DNA of 64,000 nt, taken from positions 1 to 64,000 of the forward strand of contig JAMWET010004996.1 of assembly GCA_024036415.1 (NCBI GenBank). Reading direction: 5' to 3'. The DNA comes from Prochilodus magdalenae (Eukaryota > Chordata > Actinopteri > Characiformes > Prochilodontidae). Positions within the stretch are counted from its first letter, which is position 1. The number at the start of each line of letters is the position of its first letter. The notes below the pieces were generated by a model. It was given only the letters and a program-made list of their open reading frames with translations, was not told where the DNA came from and did not search any database. This document shows, piece after piece, positions 51,341-62,343 of the stretch. Both the position numbers and the translations under genes were made by a program.

Positions 51341-52779
51341 GGTGTTAAGCTACATCCAGCTTTTTCTGTTCAGTAACTAGCACATAGCTGCCCCTAGCTA
51401 GGGCCTACAGGTGTTCAATGGCCATCATAGTCGATAGCTTTCATAGGCTGTAGCCAAAGGCCCACCTGATAGTTACTACATAGCATAGCGTCCCACCACG
51501 CAACTAAAATCAACTTTTATAAACAAACTTTCTGCAAAAATATGATTGTGCTTAAGCTCAAACAAGATAGCTGTGAAAGACCCCCAAGAAACCTCCCCAA
51601 CAGTGGCTAGCTAGCGGCTACGTTTGTCTAACGGCTAATGTTTAATTAGCTTGCTACTGTGACGTGTTAATTCGTACATGTGTACATTAATATACTTAAT
51701 ATAACACATGTACAGCTCCCTACAAACTACTGCCTCCAGCTGAGTATAGGAACAAGGACCACTTGAGGGTGCTTCATGGCCCACTCGTGGTTTGCAGGCC
51801 CATAGGCTGGGCTGTAGAACCAACATAACCAATAAACAACAATAGCGTGTCTTCCAAGGCAGAAGCTTTATTAAAGAAAACAGGCAGGAACTTTCTACAA
51901 CCTACGTGCCCTCAAAATCAGATAAACCCTGGGTGTTCCTAGCACAGACATGCGGCCTAGGCCTACTCAAGCAGTCTTACAGTAATGAAACAAAAAACAT
52001 AACAGAATTCTGAATGTCAGCTTCCGAGCTATTACGTCACTTGAGTGTTGGCAGGTGTTGGCTGTCATGTTACAAAGAAAAGAATGTCATTCAGTCATTC
52101 TGAGGGTAATTAAGTCTTTGTCACTAGGAACATTAATCAATGACTTCATTCCAGCTTAATTCCATACACCCTCCCTGCGTTGTTTTTTTAAGTTGTTGTA
52201 CTGAAAGGCAGGGATAATAACCCGAACAGCTTATGACAGCCAGCTCAGTTGCATGCTCAATATGTTGAGGGTTTTTTTTTTTTCACATCTGTTTCAAACA
52301 ACCGTCTGAAATTGCGAAAACCGTTTGTGGGTAGATAATAACCGACCACAAAAATGCACCATTGGTGACGTGTGAAGTGTTTTGATTGGCTATAATATGG
52401 AGGCAGCTTAGCAACGTTTGTCATTTGGCAGATAAATAGAACACTATCTAAATACTGCTGGTAGGGGAGGCTGGTTCTTCAGTTTTTTCATCCTTTGGGT
52501 CCAAACACAGCAAGGCTGAAGTGGTTGAACTTGGAAAAGCGTAACATAGTTCTTGTGTCTTATTGTGAACTTTAGAAAATGTGATTGCTCCTAGTAAGAA
52601 TCTAAACAACCTTCAGAAAGGGCTACAGGAATGTTCATCTAAGCCTCTAATGGCTGTTGTGCCTTTATTATCAATTGGTCATTGAATCGTAAAGCCACAA
52701 GCACACAAGAAGGACTCAAGTAGTTCTGCAATTACAACCTGTAGTACTTCTTCTTCAATGGTCAGGACACCCACAAGAC
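51341..52779. other. No gene seen
   Basis: About 1.4 kb of unique-looking sequence with reiterated CTAGC words near 51600 and a T-run near 52270. Confidence 0.45.
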
Positions 52780-53205
52780 CACCACAGAGCAGGTTTTATA
52801 TGGGTGGTGGATGATTCTCAGCACCGGAGTGACACTGACGTGGTAGTGGTGTGTTAGTGGATCACACAGAGCAGTACTACTGGAGTGTTAAACACCTCAG
52901 TGTCATTGCTGGACTGAGAATAGCCATCAGCGTCCTGTGGGTAGTGTGCTATGGGCAGCGTCCCATGGGCAGTGTCCTGTGACCACAGATGAAGGACTAG
53001 AGAATGACCAACGCTGCACTGTGCAGCAGCAGATAAGCTACCGTCTCTGACTTTACATCTACAAGGTGGACCAGCAAGGTGCGAGTGTCTAATACAGTGG
53101 ACAGTGAGTGGACAAGGTGTTTAATCCACTCCCACCAGCACAACACACACTAACACACCACCACCGCATTAGTGTCTATGCACAGCTGAGAATGATCCAC
53201 CAGAT
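52780..53205. mobile_element. Palindromic MITE, about 425 bp, long inverted arms
   Basis: Left arm: GGTGGATGATTCTCAGCACC, GGAGTGACACTGACGTGGTA, GTGGTGTGTTAG. Right arm, inverted: CACACTAACACACCACCACC, GTGTCTATGCACAGCTGAGA, ATGATCCACCAG. Arms of about 85 bp face each other around an interior with GCAGCAGATAAGCTACCG and CATCTACAAGGTGGACC. No coding. Fragments of the same family lie at 17690, 25330, 43641 and 54915. Confidence 0.8.
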
Positions 53206-53479
53206 AAGATCATCTGGTTGAACAGGATGCATTCTAATTCTGGACTGAAGGCTAGTTAGTTTAGCTTTCACATTATTTGTACAGTAGATGTTATCAAGTC
53301 AGTGGGCAGCCTTTCACAGTGTGTCACAATTCCATCATGACTGGAACAACTAAAATGCTCCCATATAACAGTTGATAAAGATCAGTTCAAAGTTAAGAAT
53401 GTTCGGTAGCATGTTAGTGTAGGATACTGTTTATAAGGCTACATGACAGCTAGTCAAGCTTGTCAGTAACACTTTCTAT
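53206..53479. other. No gene seen
   Basis: Unique-looking sequence. Confidence 0.45.
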
Positions 53480-54000
53480 GAAGCAGGTATCCATGACACA
53501 TTATACGTGCATTCATAAATACCTATAAAACTTATTAACCACAACAGTGTAGCACAAAGTGACATAATGTGTTATAATGTACATGCTTCCTGTTATAACA
53601 CTATCAGTCAAACTGGTATCATAAAGCTTAATAACTAATGCTGTGTTCATTTACATAATGCCTTATGCAGCTCCACAGTGAGGCCTCCATCCAAACTCAC
53701 ATACAAACAAACCCATGACATCTAATAAACACCTATAAGCTCTCTGTACAGATATTAAGTGTAGTGATGTTATTGATACAGCTTTATAATAAGGGCTTAT
53801 GAATTTAGCATATCACATCACTATGCTGTGCTATGAAGCCTTATATTGCAGCGTTTCACCAGTTCATGTGTGATTATTAGCATTTTCGTACAGTTACAAA
53901 GACTTATGTCAGACATTATAAACTATAACGAATGACTTATAGACCTTTATAAATGCACTTATAATGCATTATCCATACCAGATTCATAGAAATGTTACCA
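53480..54000. repeat. Degenerate TTATAA/ATTATA-rich reiterated tract
   Basis: Recurrent words such as CATTATACGTGCATTCATAA, GTGTTATAATGTACATG, CTTATAATGCATTATCC and AGACCTTTATAAATG, without a strict period. Looks like an old satellite-like or transposon-derived sequence. Confidence 0.4.
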
Positions 54001-54235
54001 GCTTGTTCTACCAACCGGCATAAATTCCAACAGGTGCCAGACACTATAATGCCTCAAGAAAACAAAACACCAGGCATAATAAACAATGTTATGAAAGATT
54101 AATACAAATACTTCGAAACCATCAGGTAACAATCGCAGTAATACCTTTTATAAGGCTCATTTGTTTTGACTGCAGTCATCATACTTCACTGCATCACCAT
54201 GAAAATGACCTACCATCCCTTCACTTTTTTAGTCA
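54001..54235. other. No gene seen
   Basis: Unique-looking sequence. Confidence 0.45.
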
Positions 54236-54480
54236 AACAGCATTCATGACTGGGCTGGACAGATGGGCCCTGGCATAGGGGTCATCAATTCTGACAGCTG
54301 CTATTGGTATATGTGACTGTTCTGCATCTCCAGAAAAAATAATAATAAAATAAAAGCCACTAACTTGTTTTAGGTGGTTTACCATCCCTACATTCCAAAA
54401 AAAAATATATTGGCTTGGCATACCATGGGGGTCACCAGCTCTGACAGCTGCCGTCGGACATGGCTGCACTGCACCTTCAT
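54236..54480 (+). repeat. Imperfect tandem duplication of about 155 bp
   Basis: GGCATAGGGGTCATCAATTC-TGACAGCTGC (54272) and GGCATACCATGGGGGTCACC then TCTGACAGCTGCCG (54417) open two similar blocks, each followed by a GACTG/GGCTGC and TGCATCTCC/TGCACCTTC pair. The short antisense frames here follow the repeat and are not genes. Confidence 0.5.
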
Positions 54481-54914
54481 GAAAATAGTGAAAGTCCAAC
54501 TCAACCTTTTCAGGGAACTTACAATCTCTTCAGGTTCAGCCAAAACAGCAATCATTACCGGGTTAAGCTTTAATGACATTAATGCCTTGTTGCTTTCCAC
54601 AGTAAAAATTCAACTGAAAAACTGGTAAATAGCAGCTTTCAGAATTGCTCACTCCCATGCCATCACACATCTATACACCACAGCCATGAATTCCTTTCTG
54701 GGTTGAAAAGGTGAAACAGTGGTGAGTCATCTATGAATATTTGGCTGGCATTTCACTTTTTGTTGTGGAGATGCAGAGAAGTCACATGTTTTGATGGAAA
54801 ATTTAGTGACACCTATGCCAAGACCCACCTATATTCATCAATCATGACTGCTTTTTTTATGCTTGAAAAGGTTAATTGTATACTTTCTTAATCACCTTTT
54901 ACCCTGTTCTCTAT
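54481..54914. other. No gene seen
   Basis: Unique-looking sequence. Confidence 0.45.
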
Positions 54915-55075
54915 TAGTCAGGAGCACCACAGAGCAGGTATGATGTGGGTGGTGGATCATTACCAGCACTGCAGTGACACTGACGTGGTGGCGGTGTGTT
55001 AGTGTGTGTTGTGCTGGAGTGAGTGGATCAGACACAGCAGTGTACAGTCAGAGATGATAGCCCAACTGGTTGGTT
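54915..55075 (+). repeat. Arm of the palindromic MITE family
   Basis: GGTGGTGGATCATTACCAGC, ACTGCAGTGACACTGACGTG, GTGTGTTAGTGTGTGTTGTG and GTGGATCAGACACAGCAGTG. Only one arm is present; the SINE starts where it stops. Confidence 0.65.
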
Positions 55076-55078
55076 GGT

Positions 55079-55300
55079 TGGTGTAGCTCAGCGGATAACA
55101 CCCCTACCCTCCAGGGAACCACCACCAACACATGTGGGAGACTAGGGTTCGTTTCCCGGTCTAGGTGACTATGCTGTGCTACACCAATAAGAGTCCTTGG
55201 GCAAGACTCCTAACACCACAATGACCTACCTGTAATATGATTACCCTTGTACGTCGCTCTGGATAAGAGCGTCAGCTAAATGCTATAAATGTAAATGTAA
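55079..55300 (+). mobile_element. tRNA-derived SINE, about 222 bp
   Basis: The tRNA-like head has an A box TAGCTCAGCGG at 55084-55094 and a B box GGTTCGTTTCC at 55146-55156, internal RNA polymerase III promoter elements close to consensus. The body contains CTTGGGCAAGACTCCTAAC. The tail is GTACGTCGCTCTGGATAAGA, GCGTCAGCTAAATGC, then ATAAATGTAAATGTAA. The A-B spacing of about 51 bp is long for a functional tRNA. The tail matches the LINE copies at 22760 and 24313, implying mobilisation by that LINE. Confidence 0.85.
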
Positions 55301-55555
55301 CTAGTCCTTTGTTAGTGGACAAAGTGAAGCTACAAAGTCCATGCATATGGGAAGTAGAGGTGATAAAATGAGCGAGAGATAAAGTATTGGTGTATGTATT
55401 CATGTATGACGTTTAGACCTGATACCCCAACAGAGTAAAGAATGCCCTTGTCCATAACTCACGTGATGATTTCATATTTGAAATGTTGTTATTGTGTGTG
55501 TATGTATGGCTTCTCCTTCTCCAATCTTGATCTCTTTTTGTCTGTTTTGTATCAG
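55301..55555. other. No gene seen
   Basis: Unique-looking sequence. Confidence 0.45.
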
Positions 55556-55950
55556 TATGGAGTGTTAAATGATATGATAACTGCGCATCTGGGTGTCAGC
55601 AATAGGCTATAATCTTAACATATGTCCAACTTGTCCAAACCCAAACAAGGTCAAAAAATGTCAGCCTGAATTCTGGTTAAAAGTTGCTGCATTGTCACCT
55701 GAAATGGGGTTTGAACTCTCTGCTTCCATTTACAAACTAACAAACGACAATATATATAAAAAATAAAACATCTCAACTGTTCAGTTTTAGTTGATGCCTT
55801 AAATAAAATCAGTTGCTACATCAGTTTTTGAGTTTACGTTATTGACTGCTTCTTGTTAATACATGCGCAATCTTGCTTACGACTACAGGGTGTTAGATGA
55901 TATGATAACTGCACAGCTGTGTGTCAGCAATAGGCCATAACCTCATATTA
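55556..55950. repeat. Direct repeat pair of about 58 bp, 326 bp apart
   Basis: AGTGTTAAATGATATGATAA (55561) and GGTGTTAGATGATATGATAA (55889), each continuing with CTGCGCATCTGGGTGTCAGC or CTGCACAGCTGTGTGTCAGC and AATAGGC.. Spacing DNA between is A/T-rich. Confidence 0.6.
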
Positions 55951-56199
55951 TGCCACAGGACACAGCACGTTAACACAGTTCCCCTTGGATGACATCAAAG
56001 AAATTGCTTCATCAAATTTCATTTCATAAAAGAAATATTTCATATAATAGCTTTGTTTCAGAACCGTTTAGATAACCTGACAGAATGAAATAAATAATAA
56101 ATTATATTTAAAAAATGTTAATTTGAGGAAAAAAAAAAACAAAATAAGTCTGATCCCATGTATTACTTCATCCTAAGCTGCATATCATCCCTGTGCAAA
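55951..56199. other. No gene seen
   Basis: A/T-rich unique-looking sequence. Confidence 0.5.
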
Positions 56200-56335
56200 G
56201 AATAGTACCTTTATGAGAGAAGGCAACTTTACAGGAGAGGGCAACTTTACTGGAGAAGGCAACTTTACTGGAGAAGGCAGGAACCTAATTTAATTATAGT
56301 GTAAGTCAATGGAACCAGACTTTTTTCCAAATCAA
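56200..56335 (+). repeat. Dispersed repeat R1, copy 4, with 18-bp triplication
   Basis: GTAAGTCAATGGAACCAGAC marks R1. Upstream, GGCAACTTTACTGGAGAA-type units of 18 bp occur three times in tandem at 56222-56275, whereas other R1 copies have a single ACTTTACAGGAG. Confidence 0.65.
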
Positions 56336-56407
56336 GTCCACCTCTACCTGACAACAGCCACAGTACTCTCCGCTTCATTTAGCTCTCCACATCTCCCAGT
56401 GTGCACA

Positions 56408-57008
56408 GGAAGCTTACTGAGTTACTGTACACCAACACACTACTTACCGTACACTAACACATTACACTTACTGAGTTACTGTACACCAACACACTACTTA
56501 CAGTACACTAACACATTACACGTACTGAGTTACTGTACTTCAACACACTACTTACAGTACACTAACACATTACACTTACTGAGTTACTGTACACCAACAT
56601 ATTACTTACAATACACTAACACATTACACTTGCTGTGTTAATGTACACCAACACACTACTTACAGTACACTAACACATTACACTTACTGAGTTACTGCAC
56701 ACCAACACACTACTTACAGTACACTAACACATTACACTTACTGAGTTAATGTACACCAACACACTACTTACAGCACACTAACACATTACACTTACTGAGT
56801 TACTGTACACCAACACACTACTTACAGTACACTAACACATTACACTTACTGAGTTAATGTACACTGACACGCTACTTACAGCACACTAACACATTACACT
56901 TACTGAGTTAATGTACACCGACACGCTACTTACAGTACAATAACACATTACACATACTGAGTTACTGTAAACCAACACACTACTTACAGCACACTAACAC
57001 ATTACACC
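56408..57008 (-). repeat. 54-bp minisatellite, array 3a (about 11 units)
   Basis: Reverse complement of the arrays 1 and 2 unit: TTACTGAGTTACTGTACACC, AACACACTACTTACAGTACA, CTAACACATTACAC. Several units carry GAGTTAATGTACACCG variants. Confidence 0.97.
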
Positions 57009-57269
57009 TACTGTCTACCACTGTCTGTCACCCCGCTATTGTCACATAGTGTCATGTTAACGCAGCAGCAGAATGTTACATTGTGAATCATAGGTAGAGG
57101 AAACTGTCTGTACATGTGTCTTTATAAACGTTCTGTGCTGCCTCCAAAAAACCAACACTGCATAAGCCACTCAATGGCCTTCATTCATAGCTAAAGCCCA
57201 CTTGCACAAAACACTGTGAAAGAAGCAAAAAGAGTGAAATAAGCTATATGCCATGATGCATGGAAATTG
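57009..57269. repeat. 261-bp array flank, copy 1
   Basis: From TACTGTCTACCACTGTCTG to GATGCATGGAAATTG. Matches 58563-58823 over the same length with two differences seen by eye (CTGTCTGTAC/CTGTCGGTAC and ACCAACACTG/ACCAAAACTG). Confidence 0.95.
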
Positions 57270-58562
57270 AGAGTTAGTGTACATTAACACACTACTTACA
57301 GTACACTAACACATTACACTTACTGAGTTACTGTACACCAACACACTACTTACAGCACACTAACACATTATACTTACTGAGTTACTGTACACCAACACAC
57401 TACTTACAGTGCACTAACACATTACACTTACTGAGTTACTGTACACCAACACACTACTTACAGTACACTAACACATTACACTTACTGAGTTACTGTACAC
57501 CAACACACTACTTGCAGTACACTAACACATTACACTTACTGAGTTACTGTACACCAACACACTACTTACAGTACACTAACACACTACACTTACTGAGCTA
57601 GTTTACATTAACACACTACTTACAGTACACTAACACATTACACTTACTGAGTTACTGTACACCAACTTACTACTTACAGCACACTAACACATTACACTTA
57701 CTGAGTTACTGTACACCAACACACTACTTACAGTACACTAACGCATTACACTTACTGAGTTACTGTACACCAACACACTACTTACAGCACACTGACACAT
57801 TACACTTACTGAGTTACTGTACACCAACACACTACTTACAGTACACTAACGCATTACACTTACTGAGTTACTGTACACCAACACACTACTTACAGTACAC
57901 TAACGCATTACACTTACTGAGTTACTGTACACCAACACACTACTTACAGTACACTAACGCATTACACTTACTGAGTTACTGTACACCAACACACTACTTA
58001 CAGCACACTGACACATTACACTTACTGAGTTACTGTACACCAACTCACTACTTACAGCACACTAACGCATTACACTTACTGAGTTACTGTACACCAACAC
58101 ACTACTTACAGTACACTAACGCATTACACTTACTGAGTTACTGTACACCAACACACTACTTACAGTACACTAACACATTACACTTACTGAGTTACTGTAC
58201 ATCAACACACTACTTACAGTACACTAACGCATTACACTTACTGAGTTACTGTACACCAACACACTACTTACAGTACACTAACGCATTACACTTACTGAGT
58301 TACTGTACACCAACTCACTACTTACAGCACACTAACACATTACACTTACTGAGTTACTGTACACCAACACACTACTAACAGTACACTAACGCATTACACT
58401 TACTGAGTTACTGTACACCAACTCACTACTTACAGTACACTAACACACTACACATACTGAGTTACTGTACACCAACACGCCACTTATAATACACTAACAC
58501 ATTACACATACTGAGTTACTGTAAACCAACACACTACTTACAGCACACTAACACATTACACT
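57270..58562 (-). repeat. 54-bp minisatellite, array 3b (about 24 units)
   Basis: Same unit and orientation as 3a, starting directly after the first 261-bp flank. CTAACGCATTACAC units cluster in its second half, and a CACTGACACATTACACTT variant recurs near 57790 and 58007. Confidence 0.97.
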
Positions 58563-58823
58563 TACTGTCTACCACTGTCTGTCACCCCGCTATTGTCACA
58601 TAGTGTCATGTTAACGCAGCAGCAGAATGTTACATTGTGAATCATAGGTAGAGGAAACTGTCGGTACATGTGTCTTTATAAACGTTCTGTGCTGCCTCCA
58701 AAAAACCAAAACTGCATAAGCCACTCAATGGCCTTCATTCATAGCTAAAGCCCACTTGCACAAAACACTGTGAAAGAAGCAAAAAGAGTGAAATAAGCTA
58801 TATGCCATGATGCATGGAAATTG
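58563..58823. repeat. 261-bp array flank, copy 2
   Basis: Second copy of 57009-57269; start-to-start distance 1,554 bp. Unique DNA follows. Confidence 0.95.
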
Positions 58824-59400
58824 CTCTCCGACGGAAGAGCTTCTTTGATGTGTACTGCAGCAGAACTAACTTCCTGTGCTGATGTATGTGTTTCTGTGCA
58901 GCTGTGAGGGAAACTGCCAGGTCTTATGGGCTCTCTTCAAGAATAACAATTTTTTTGGTGACAAATGACGAAACAGGCCACCGTCAGAGCCAAAAGAGCC
59001 ACCGCGCCGCATGCCCTTCATGAGGTTTCTTATTTTATTCTCAGGTGTGCCTCACGCATAATTTCCTCTTTCCCGGCAGTAGTTTGATCGTAAGAGGGCT
59101 GTGTGTTTTTATTATTATTACTTTTAAAGAAAACAGTGTTAAATGGTTTAGTGGAAGATGGGGTATGGGTTGGAATGTGCCTAGTAAGGAGGGCTGCAGA
59201 CCCTCGCTGGTCTTTGCACAGCTCAGGAAACCTGGGGAGGCTAAAAATACAAACGTCTTGCCCTTCCACTGGCGGCCATGGTCGGAAACAATGTGCTACT
59301 GCACCTGTAATGACAAAACCTGATCCAACACCAACGATGGCCGGCTCGGAGCACTGAGTTGAAAATATTCACTGTTCCTTCTGGCTGATTTATTTGTTAT
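58824..59400. other. Unique stretch, candidate conserved non-coding DNA
   Basis: Repeat-free, GC-richer; CAAAAGAGCCACCGCGCCGC, CTGGCGGCCATGGTCGGAAA. Frames of 79-92 codons at 59030-59323 overlap antisense and lack domains. Confidence 0.3.
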
Positions 59401-59869
59401 GCTTCTTAGGCAAGCTCACTTGGGGGATTTTTAAATGATGTTTTAGAAAGGAAATAAAGGTGCAGGTAGGTAGATTCCATACTTGCGAATACCTTACTCT
59501 TGAGAGGCCTACTCTTGGACATGCCGTAAGAGTGGAATGTTGCAGGCTAATTGCTGGGTTCAGCTGTTTTTCCACTCAGGTGGACTATTAGCCGTTAGTA
59601 GCGCCAGAGAGATTTAGAGCTTGTCTTGGGTTGTTTGCTGTGCCTGTCTCTGGAGCTTAATGTGGAATTTTAAAGTCATTAAGACAATTCAGCTCAATTT
59701 ATAAGGTTACTTAACAGTGGTGGTGAAAGTAAACCAGGGGTCATTGTGTCTACAGCCGCCAATTTATTTACTGTCCAAATCACCTCATGATTCAAACCAT
59801 AAATCTGAAAAAAAAAGTTTTCTTGGGCACTATTTTGCATTCTGCATTCATCCTATGTGTACGCCTCAA
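59401..59869. other. No gene seen
   Basis: Unique-looking sequence. Confidence 0.45.
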
Positions 59870-59960
59870 CCATATATATATGTACATATAAATTGTATAT
59901 ATACAGTGTATATATATATTATATAGATTAATTTTATATATAATTAATCTATATATCATT
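59870..59960. repeat. AT-rich tract with a near-palindrome
   Basis: Reiterated TATATA with AGATTAATTTTAT facing ATAATTAATCT at about 59925-59952, able to form a hairpin. Low complexity. Confidence 0.8.
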
Positions 59961-60047
59961 TATTTTTTTATTTATTTAAAAACACTACAGTACACTCTAC
60001 CAGTACAGACACAGTTTTGGTGGGTGGTTTTGTGCCACTTTCAGAAA

Positions 60048-60048
60048 A

Positions 60049-60100
<52 letters not shown>

Positions 60101-60118
60101 AATAATAATAATAATAAT
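60048..60118. repeat. (GAAA)n then (AAT)n microsatellite
   Basis: About 13 GAAA units followed by about six AAT units. Confidence 0.95.
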
Positions 60119-61009
60119 GATAATAATAACCTATTTAGGGAGCATAATTTTACAATATTAAATATTTAAAAAATTACATTTACTTTAAAAGAATTTTATG
60201 GCATTTTTGATTGTAATTTATATTTACCACATCTGCATCACAAGCCCAATTACCATTTACAAACCCGTTCCCACAGAAGACATTCTAACCCATTCTAAAA
60301 CAACTCTCAATTCTCAAACATGTACAACTATATACATATATATATAGTTCAAAAAGTTCAACATTACAGGCTTTGCGCTCTACATTACACTCTACCAGTA
60401 CAGGTCATAGCAGAAGCCTGGCATGCAGAAACAGCTGGCCTTTCTGACGAGTGGGCTGTGGGTGGTTCCGCAACACTCCAGAGTAAAAGACTGAAATGTC
60501 ACTGGGGTTTGGTGCGATAACATTGAATTGCATTCTTTCCATACACATTTGCTTTGGGATTCTTATTTTCTTGTTTGGTATTAAAACACAAAATGATTAG
60601 ATGGTGAAATCATAGGCCTTTCCTCTGGAAAGAAATTGGCTGGACTTCGAGACCGTAGCTGTACCCTTCAGGACTCAAATACACTGTTTGTACCTCAGTG
60701 AACAAAAAAGCACCCGTACAGTACATTGGTCTCCACGGCGTTAAGGGTAATAGTCACATGCATTAAAGTTAAAGTGTGTAGACAATCACACAATGTGAAG
60801 TACAACCACTGTCTCCTATTTCGCAACAAAGTGATGATTGATACCCATCTACGTAGGATGGACAACCTAAAGACCAACACCACGCCTTTTTGTTTTGTAC
60901 AGCTAGAAATATAAAAGCAGTTCCAGGTTTTTATGACATCAGTGGAAATTTGGTAAAACCAGTGAAAACTCTCATTTGCTTTATTTACAAATGTATTTCA
61001 CTAAAGTGT
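60119..61009. other. No gene seen
   Basis: A/T-rich, unique-looking. CTACATTACACTCTACCAGT near 60380 partly repeats CTACAGTACACTCTACCAGT near 59985. Confidence 0.45.
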
Positions 61010-61221
61010 TGTGAGCGCTGAGTTGGGATTGCTAGGTAGCGCACCTCTACTGTATTGAACTCTATATTCTTCTTTCTATGGATCAGCACTGGCTCAAGGC
61101 GAGTTCTAGACTCTAACCTTCTTGTACTAGCTCAGAAACACTCTCTGATAGAACACTAGACATGTTTGTAAGTCACTCTGGATATGAGTATCTGCTAAAT
61201 TCCATAAATGTAACTGTAAAT
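61010..61221 (+). mobile_element. LINE 3' tail, copy C
   Basis: GAGTTGGGATTGCTAGGTAG, CAGCACTGGCTCAAGGCGAG, TTCTAGACTCTAACCTTCTT, GATAGAACACTAGACATG, GTAAGTCACTCTGGATATGA, then CATAAATGTAACTGTAAA. Corresponds to the 3' UTR of copies A and B; ORF2 sequence is absent. Confidence 0.65.
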
Positions 61222-61937
61222 ATGCTTCACATAAATAATTACTGATAAGAATTACCACCTGTTCCAAATATTCCTTACAGGAAAACTGCAGAACTAACAG
61301 CTCAGTGCAGACTTGACAGAGAGGGGATAGGTATAAAAACAGGCAACCTGCTTTGATCCTCGTTGATCACTGAGAAACTGTATGATGTCCTACATAGCTG
61401 CGTTATATTATGGCTTGGTGAGATTAAATAAGCGGCCTAAGTGAATCCATAATTTGTCTGTATTTAGCTGTTCCTCAATCAGCTACACTCCTCCAACAGT
61501 AAACTGTTTGACTTGATGTGTGTGGGCGCATGAGTAAATCCACCTAAGGAAGTCCTAATCTAAGCAAGCTAAGCTCATGTACCAAACAGCTTTATTCAGG
61601 GCCTTGGCTTGTGAAAACACCATTAGAGAAAAGACTGAAAGACTGAAACCTCACTTAAAAGTCCCAGATCATGGAAAACTGAATTTTCTGTGCTTCGTAA
61701 GAAAGAAGTCAGAACGTACCATTGACTATGCTGCCTACACAGCCCGTATATGGAAACTGAGCTGCAAAAGCAGCCTGTCTTTATTGATTGTTGCTGTGAT
61801 GTCAGAAGAACCGATTGCATGGTGTTGCATTACTATTGACCCATCCATCATGAAATATACATGTGATGTAAAGGGCAGCTGCTGAGCCTTAAATGATGTA
61901 GAACATGTTAAAAAAAAAGAAGAAGAATTATTTATTT
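61222..61937. other. No gene seen
   Basis: The 102-codon frame at 61577-61885 has no recognised domain. Its end (CATCCATCATGAAATATACA) faintly resembles an R1 block. Confidence 0.4.
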
Positions 61938-61994
61938 ATTTATTTATTTTTGTAGTTTTAGCGCCACCCTTTTAAAAGTTCTTTTTAAGTTCTA

Positions 61995-62255
61995 AGAAAT
62001 CAGCCAGCTAAATCTATCCATCCATCCATCCATCCATCCATCCATCCATCCATCTATCCATCTATCTATCTATAAGAAATCAGTCAGCTAAATCTATCCA
62101 TCCATCCATCCATCCATCCATCCATCTATCTATCTATCTATAAGAAATCAGTCAGCTAAATCTATCCATCCATCCATTCATCCATCCATCCATCCATCTA
62201 TCAGAAATCAGCCAGCTAAATCCATCCATCCATCCATCCATCCATCCATCCATCC

Positions 62256-62342
<87 letters not shown>
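61995..62342 (+). repeat. Compound (CATC)n/(TATC)n array with a recurring 20-bp leader
   Basis: AAGAAATCAGCCAGCTAAAT, or the same with GTCAGC, occurs about four times (near 61996, 62072, 62142, 62203; the last with a CAGAAATC start). Each is followed by (CATC)n then (TATC)n. The last unit expands to TATC at 62258-62342. Confidence 0.9.

Positions 62343-62343
<1 letters not shown>

Noticed and set aside
55081..55156. tRNA gene at the A/B boxes
   Set aside because: A-B spacing is too long, no paired acceptor stem could be made out, and the sequence continues into a SINE body and LINE-type tail.
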